A stretch of DNA of 9,094 nt from an uncultured Collinsella sp. (GTDB lineage Bacteria; Actinomycetota; Coriobacteriia; Coriobacteriales; Coriobacteriaceae). Shown here piece by piece: positions 5,910-9,094 of the stretch. The stretch spans positions 1 through 9,094 of the forward strand of contig CABUGI010000075.1 in the NCBI GenBank assembly GCA_902491055.1, in the 5' to 3' direction. Numbering within the stretch: position 1 is the stretch's first letter; each line of letters begins with the position of its first letter. The notes beneath the pieces were generated by a model. It had not been told where the DNA came from. It did no database searches and saw nothing but the letters and a program-made list of their open reading frames with translations. The position numbers and the translations under genes were made by a program.

Positions 5910-5937
5910 ATTATCCATAAATGCAACCAAATGTGAA
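5910..5937 (-). promoter_or_regulatory. Predicted vegetative promoter of the rubrerythrin gene
   Basis: On the minus strand TTCACA (5937-5932) and GATAAT (5915-5910) are separated by 16 bases. Each differs from the sigma-70 consensus at one position. Transcription would start near 5903, giving a leader of about 78 bases. No comparably good pair is seen elsewhere in the gap. Confidence 0.7.
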
Positions 5938-5982
5938 GCCTATTAGGAATGATTTTTAATAAAACAATTTTGAGATATGAAG

Positions 5983-6000
5983 ATGTTGATTGATTAACGA
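5983..6000. promoter_or_regulatory. Rex-like operator, site 1
   Basis: ATGTTGATTGATTAACGA matches 11 of the 14 fixed positions of the clostridial-type Rex operator TTGTTAA-N4-TTAACAA. Rex is a repressor that leaves DNA when NADH is high. The site lies 46 bp behind the rubrerythrin -35 box and upstream of the dehydrogenase promoter area, so it could serve either gene. Assignment to Rex is by motif resemblance only. Confidence 0.45.
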
Positions 6001-6029
6001 TTGGCAGGCCGTCTTTGACCGTCGCTGAG

Positions 6030-6064
6030 TACAATCGGTCGAGCAAATGTTGACCAATCAACAA
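6030..6064 (+). promoter_or_regulatory. Dehydrogenase operon promoter -10 and Rex-like operator, site 2
   Basis: TACAAT (6030-6035) is the best -10 candidate, although no good -35 lies at standard distance, which suggests a weak or activator-dependent promoter. Immediately downstream, ATGTTGACCAATCAACAA (6047-6064) has 6-bp perfect core arms TGTTGA/TCAACA around a CCAA spacer. It matches 11 of 14 Rex-operator positions and shares the left half with site 1, 64 bp upstream. Placed just after the likely start of transcription and before the ribosome binding site, it is well set for repression. Confidence 0.5.
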
Positions 6065-6081
6065 ATGAGGGAGTTTCCTTT

Positions 6082-7302
6082 ATGCATCTAGCCCGTCGTG
6101 CCTGGTGCCGAACATATCAGACGGTTTTTCGCATTGCATTGCCGATCCTGCCCTATACCGAGCCGCACATTTTAGAGCATGCCGAGGATGTGCCCGCGGT
6201 GCTTCAAAAGCGCTCGATCCAGAAGGTCCTTATCGTGACGGATCCCGGCATTGCACGTTTGGGACTCACGGCATCACTCGAGCGTGCGCTTACGGCTCAG
6301 GGGATTGGCGTTACGGTCTATGCCGAAACGCGTGCGAATCCCACGGTCTCGAATGTGGAGGAGGCGGCGTCCCTGTATCGAGAGAGCGCCTGCCAGGCCA
6401 TTATCGGCTTTGGCGGAGGATCAGCCATGGACTGCGCCAAGGGCGTAGGCGCACGCATTGCGCAGCCAAACAAGCCCATCAACAAGATGCGCGGCCTGCT
6501 GCGGATTCATCGTCGCCTGCCGCTGCTCATCGCCGTCCCCACCACGGCAGGCACGGGAAGCGAGGTCACACTTGCGGCGGTAATTACCGATGACGAGACG
6601 CACTACAAGTACTCCATTAACGACTTTGTGCTTATTCCGCGCTTTGCGGTGCACGACCCCGAGTTTACGCGCGGTCTGCCCGCCTCCATTACGGGGCAGA
6701 CGGGCATGGACGCCCTGACGCATGCCGTCGAGGCCTTTATCGGGCGAAGCACCACGCCCCATACGCGCAAGATGGCACGACAGGCGGTGCAGCTCATCCA
6801 CGACAATTTGCTCGAGGCCTATGAGCATGGCGACGACATGCGTGCGCGTCGCAATATGCTTTCGGCGGCGTATAAGGCGGGAGTTGCCTTTACGCGCTCC
6901 TATGTTGGATACGTTCATGCCATCGCGCACAGTCTAGGCGGCCGATACGGAATTCCGCACGGTTTGGCCAACGCGATCATCCTGCCGCACATGCTTCGCG
7001 CTTATGGTGACGCCGCCGCCCCCAAGCTTGCCGATCTTGCTCGCATGGCGGGCATTGCGCCGGCTACCGCGCAGGACAGTCTTGCGGCCGAGGCCTTTAT
7101 CGATTGGGTCGACCGCATGAACGCCGCCTTGGGCATACCCAAATATGTGACGGGCATTCGCCGCTCCGACATTCCCGAGATGGCGGCGCATGCCGATGCC
7201 GAGGCCAATCCCCTGTACCCCGTTCCACTTTTGATGGACCGCTCGGAGCTCGAGCATATGTACGAAGTTGTTGCAGGTGGTATGTTTGAGGACGAGAACT
7301 AG
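6082..7302 (+). CDS. Iron-containing alcohol dehydrogenase
   Basis: A 406-residue group III (Fe-dependent) alcohol dehydrogenase that interconverts an alcohol and aldehyde using NAD(P)(H) in the cytoplasm. The Rossmann-like N-terminal domain shows GFGGGSAMDCAKG (109-121) and PTTAGTGSEVT (153-163). The metal site shows the FucO-like spacing Asp210, His214, His279, His293, in MDALTHAVEAF and YVHAIAHSLGGRYGIPHG, with His283 next to the site. All ligands are intact. The ATG at 6082 has a strong GAGGGAG eight bases upstream. It heads a two-gene operon with an aldehyde dehydrogenase starting nine bases after its stop, so alcohol and acid can be exchanged through the shared aldehyde, probably to balance NADH during fermentation. 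The substrate cannot be read from sequence. Confidence 0.93.
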   Translation: MHLARRAWCRTYQTVFRIALPILPYTEPHILEHAEDVPAVLQKRSIQKVLIVTDPGIARLGLTASLERALTAQGIGVTVYAETRANPTVSNVEEAASLYRESACQAIIGFGGGSAMDCAKGVGARIAQPNKPINKMRGLLRIHRRLPLLIAVPTTAGTGSEVTLAAVITDDETHYKYSINDFVLIPRFAVHDPEFTRGLPASITGQTGMDALTHAVEAFIGRSTTPHTRKMARQAVQLIHDNLLEAYEHGDDMRARRNMLSAAYKAGVAFTRSYVGYVHAIAHSLGGRYGIPHGLANAIILPHMLRAYGDAAAPKLADLARMAGIAPATAQDSLAAEAFIDWVDRMNAALGIPKYVTGIRRSDIPEMAAHADAEANPLYPVPLLMDRSELEHMYEVVAGGMFEDEN

Positions 7303-7311
7303 GAGGTTGCC

Positions 7312-8691
7312 ATGAACACCGAGGAAATTGCGCGCATCGTCGGCGATCAGCGCACCTACTTTAAGACGCGCGCCACGTTTGATGTCGATGCTCGACGTCG
7401 CGCGCTCGTGGGTTTACGCGATGCAGTGCGGGCCCACGAGGCTGATATCGCCCATGCGCTCAAGACCGATTTGGGGAAGTCGCATGACGAGGCCTATATG
7501 TGCGAGATCGGCACGTCGCTTTCCGAGATTCGACATCAGATCGATCACGTGGCTCGATGGAGTCGTCCGCGCCTGCGTCCGTGCAACCTCGCTAACGCCG
7601 TGAGCGTGTGCAAAACGCAAACCGTGCCCTATGGCGTCACGCTCATCATGGCGCCCTGGAACTATCCGTTTTTGCTGACGCTCGAGCCGCTCGCTGGCGC
7701 CCTTGCCGCGGGCAATACCGTGGTCATCAAGCCGAGCGCCTATGCTCCGGCATCGAGCGCGGTGCTCAGGCAAATCTGTGAAGAGGCATTTGATCCGCGC
7801 CTGGTGACGGTTGTCGAGGGCGGGCGCGCCGAGAACGAAGCGCTGCTCGATGAGCACTGGGACAAGATCTTCTTTACCGGTAGCGTTCCGGTTGGCAAGC
7901 TCGTCATGGAGCGCGCAAGTAAAAACCTTACGCCCGTGACGCTTGAGCTGGGCGGAAAGAGTCCCTGCATCGTGGATGCGACGGCAAACTTGAAGGTCGC
8001 GGCACGGCGCATCGCCTTTGGTAAATGGCTCAACGTGGGGCAGACCTGCGTGGCGCCCGACTACCTGCTGGTCGATACGCGCGTGCACGACGAGCTGCTG
8101 GGCCTCATCAAGGAGGAGGTCCGTCGCATGTTTGGCGAACATCCACTCGACAATGAGGATTACGGACATATCGTCAACGCCAAGCATTTTGCGCGCGTGC
8201 GCGGGCTGATCGATCCCGATAAGGTCGTGCTTGGAGGTACCGCGCGCGAGGCCTCGCTCAAGATCGAGCCGACGATTTTGGACGGCGTGTCCCCCGATGA
8301 CGCCGTGATGCAGGAGGAGATCTTCGGCCCCATTTTGCCAGTGCTGACGTTTGAGAGCCTAGACGAGGCCGAAGCGTTTATTACGGATCGTCCGACGCCG
8401 CTGGCCCTGTATATCTTTAGCCAGGACCGTTCGGTTCAGCAACGCTTTGTGCGCTACGTGCCCTTTGGCGGCGGCTGCGTCAACGACACCATCATGCACT
8501 TGGCTACGAGCCATATGGGCTTTGGCGGCATGGGCGCGAGCGGTATGGGGCAGTACCATGGCCGCGAGAGCTTCGATACGTTTAGCCACAAGAAGAGCAT
8601 CGTGAACAAGGCAACCTGGCTGGACGTGCCGTTTCGGTATGCGCCCTACGCAAGCTGGAAGCACAAATTCGTGCGCATGTTTGTGCATTAG
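7312..8691 (+). CDS. NAD(P)-dependent aldehyde dehydrogenase (class 3-like)
   Basis: A 459-residue aldehyde dehydrogenase oxidising an aldehyde to its acid. Conserved blocks in order: APWNYPF (114-120, Asn117 of the oxyanion hole), GNTVVIKPS (134-142, Lys140 for cofactor), FFTGSVPVGKLVM (187-199), LELGGKSPCIV (211-221, general base Glu212), GQTCVAP (243-249, nucleophile Cys246) and EEIFGPILPV near residue 340. The C-terminus HKKSIVNK...RYAPY and the short length are typical of the class 3 (fatty/aromatic aldehyde) branch; there is no phosphopantetheine or CoA-acylating region. AGGAGG (7301-7306) overlaps the upstream gene's TAG, so translation is probably coupled. A clear terminator follows. 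The physiological substrate is unknown; supply from the adjacent alcohol dehydrogenase is inferred. Confidence 0.93.
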   Translation: MNTEEIARIVGDQRTYFKTRATFDVDARRRALVGLRDAVRAHEADIAHALKTDLGKSHDEAYMCEIGTSLSEIRHQIDHVARWSRPRLRPCNLANAVSVCKTQTVPYGVTLIMAPWNYPFLLTLEPLAGALAAGNTVVIKPSAYAPASSAVLRQICEEAFDPRLVTVVEGGRAENEALLDEHWDKIFFTGSVPVGKLVMERASKNLTPVTLELGGKSPCIVDATANLKVAARRIAFGKWLNVGQTCVAPDYLLVDTRVHDELLGLIKEEVRRMFGEHPLDNEDYGHIVNAKHFARVRGLIDPDKVVLGGTAREASLKIEPTILDGVSPDDAVMQEEIFGPILPVLTFESLDEAEAFITDRPTPLALYIFSQDRSVQQRFVRYVPFGGGCVNDTIMHLATSHMGFGGMGASGMGQYHGRESFDTFSHKKSIVNKATWLDVPFRYAPYASWKHKFVRMFVH

Positions 8692-8699
8692 AAAAGGGC

Positions 8700-8738
8700 G
8701 CAGGTAATACGAACAAGTGTTCCTATTACCTGCATTTT
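8700..8738 (+). terminator. Intrinsic terminator of the dehydrogenase operon
   Basis: GCAGGTAATA (8700-8709) pairs perfectly with TATTACCTGC (8724-8733). The stem continues past one C-C mismatch with GAAC/GTTC around the loop AAGT, and ATTTTGC follows. It starts nine bases after the aldehyde dehydrogenase stop. The promoter of the next small locus must overlap or immediately follow it. Confidence 0.82.
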
Positions 8739-8742
8739 GCGT

Positions 8743-8759
8743 TAGACTACTGTTATGGA
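8743..8759 (+). promoter_or_regulatory. Weak promoter candidate for the small toxin-like gene
   Basis: TAGACT (8743-8748) or TGTTAT (8751-8756) could act as a -10, each matching four of six consensus bases. Neither has a good -35, and the upstream space is taken by the operon terminator. A start at 8755-8762 would give an RNA beginning close to GGAGCACGGATGG, the same start predicted for the mirrored minus-strand RNA. Placement is inferred mainly from that symmetry. Confidence 0.25.
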
Positions 8760-8770
8760 GCACGGATGGG

Positions 8771-8795
8771 CCAACTCCCTTTAGAAGGGATTTGG
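8771..8795 (+). promoter_or_regulatory. Hairpin sequestering the Shine-Dalgarno of the small toxin-like gene
   Basis: CCAA and TCCCTT on the left (8771-8774, 8776-8781) pair with AAGGGA and TTGG on the right (8785-8790, 8792-8795). This gives ten pairs with one C-T mismatch and the loop TAG. The only Shine-Dalgarno, AAGGGA, six bases before the ATG at 8797, is fully inside the right arm. Translation should therefore be off in this fold, a hallmark of type I toxin mRNAs. Confidence 0.7.
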
Positions 8796-8796
8796 T

Positions 8797-8880
8797 ATGA
8801 ACGTAAGCGATGTTATTTCGTTATTGGCGTTGTTGATTGCGGCTATCGAACTCGGTCTGTTTATCGGCCGAATGAAATAG
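8797..8880 (+). CDS. 27-residue hydrophobic peptide, putative holin-like (type I) toxin
   Basis: A tiny membrane peptide: MNVSDVISLL start, one hydrophobic stretch (about residues 6-24, LLALLIAAIELGLFIG) and a short basic end GRMK. The arrangement xVxDVxxLLALLIAAIxLGxxIGR is what I recall of the putative holin-like toxins (Hol_Tox type) of gut Firmicutes, which are thought to be type I toxins acting on the membrane. AAGGGA precedes the ATG by six bases but is locked in a hairpin (8771-8795). The 5' leader and 3' trailer are complementary over 22 bases, and hairpins follow directly after the stop, all typical of type I toxin mRNAs. Toxicity is not shown by sequence. The alternative is a harmless small membrane protein. 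It is independent of the dehydrogenase operon, whose terminator lies before it. Confidence 0.68.
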   Translation: MNVSDVISLLALLIAAIELGLFIGRMK

Positions 8881-8974
8881 CCGCCCCCGCGTAAGCGAAG
8901 ACGGCCACTTCTCACGATGAAAACGTGTATCGGAGTTGGCAAGACCCGCGGCAACGGGTGCCATCCGTGTTCCT
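8871..8974 (-). ncRNA. Candidate convergent antisense RNA (antitoxin-like)
   Basis: On the minus strand TTGCGC and TAAGAT, 17 bases apart (about 9003-8976), form a modest promoter just before GGAACACGGATGG (8973-8961), which mirrors the toxin leader GGAGCACGGATGG. An RNA from there would run antisense to the toxin trailer. The stem GCCG/CGGC (8905-8902 with 8883-8880), with CGC/GCG around TTAC inside and TATTTC after it, could end it. Existence of the RNA is inference from mirrored sequence; the inverted repeat could instead serve only mRNA folding. Confidence 0.3.
8932..8973 (+). promoter_or_regulatory. 3'-trailer element complementary to the toxin mRNA leader, with bulged hairpin
   Basis: GGAGTTGGC (8932-8940) is the exact complement of leader 8770-8778, and CCATCCGTGTTCC (8961-8973) pairs with leader 8757-8769 in 13 pairs including one G-T. 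Between them, ACCCG (8944-8948) and CGGGT (8955-8959) form a hairpin with the loop CGGCAA. The leader strand is continuous, so the mRNA ends can close over 22 pairs around a side hairpin. This pairing uses the same CCAACTCC that otherwise helps lock the Shine-Dalgarno, so the two folds exclude each other. Confidence 0.65.
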
Positions 8975-8989
8975 ATCTTATCTGCAAGC

Positions 8990-9094
8990 GCTCTGTCGCG
9001 CAAGCGTTGAGGCAAACGATTGAAGGACGCAGACAGGATCCTTGATTATCGACTTTATCCGAACACCTCCCACATTCATCCGCACATGTACGGA
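8990..9094. other. Unassigned window end
   Basis: No open frame with a ribosome binding site, no long repeat and no strong hairpin is seen here apart from the possible antisense promoter at its left edge. It may be upstream sequence of a gene beyond the window. Confidence 0.5.

Noticed and set aside
5052..5936. 294-residue plus-strand frame opposite the rubrerythrin gene
   Set aside because: Antisense shadow of rubrerythrin, which has all metal ligands, a ribosome binding site, promoter and terminator.
8821..9015. 64-residue minus-strand frame over the toxin trailer
   Set aside because: No ribosome binding site, and it runs through the hairpins and into the toxin-like coding sequence; better explained as antisense to a structured RNA.

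Overview
The window looks like a chromosomal stretch from a gut actinobacterium of the class Coriobacteriia, most likely Collinsella. This rests on moderately GC-rich coding sequence interrupted by AT-richer intergenic gaps, the gene set (PdxS/PdxT with a divergent MocR regulator, rubredoxin-first rubrerythrin, iron alcohol dehydrogenase plus aldehyde dehydrogenase) and many hairpin-type intergenic repeats. The genus is an inference from sequence feel; no search was possible.

Layout. Positions 1-170 are the glycine/arginine-rich 3' end of a plus-strand gene, probably a DEAD-box RNA helicase. The gap 171-518 is crowded with structure: a 12-bp perfect hairpin, a ~100-bp layered inverted repeat, two tandem 27-bp repeats and a 29-bp-arm hairpin. 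Next comes the minus-strand pair pdxS-pdxT (519-2017), the two subunits of pyridoxal 5'-phosphate synthase. A MocR/GntR-aminotransferase regulator (2163-3599), very probably PdxR, diverges from it. The stop codon of this gene lies in the first of two 121-bp inverted-repeat elements (3592-3712; 5011-5133). These bracket a lone gene (3895-5022) with a C-terminal Vsr/DUF559-like nuclease-fold domain, and that gene also takes its stop codon from the second element.

The right half is a redox and fermentation block. A reverse-type rubrerythrin / NADH peroxidase (5265-5825, minus) is divergent from a two-gene operon of iron-containing alcohol dehydrogenase (6082-7302) and aldehyde dehydrogenase (7312-8691). 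Two palindromes resembling Rex (NADH-sensing repressor) operators flank the dehydrogenase promoter area, so NADH/NAD+ balance may control the block. The operon ends in a clear hairpin terminator.

At 8740-8990 lies a compact locus that I read as a type I toxin-antitoxin-like module. A 27-residue hydrophobic peptide of holin-like-toxin type (8797-8880) has its Shine-Dalgarno inside an 11-bp hairpin. Its 5' leader has 22 bases of complementarity to its 3' trailer, interrupted only by a bulged hairpin on the 3' side. The mirrored 5' leader on the opposite strand is compatible with a convergent antisense RNA. The last ~100 bases hold nothing I can recognise.
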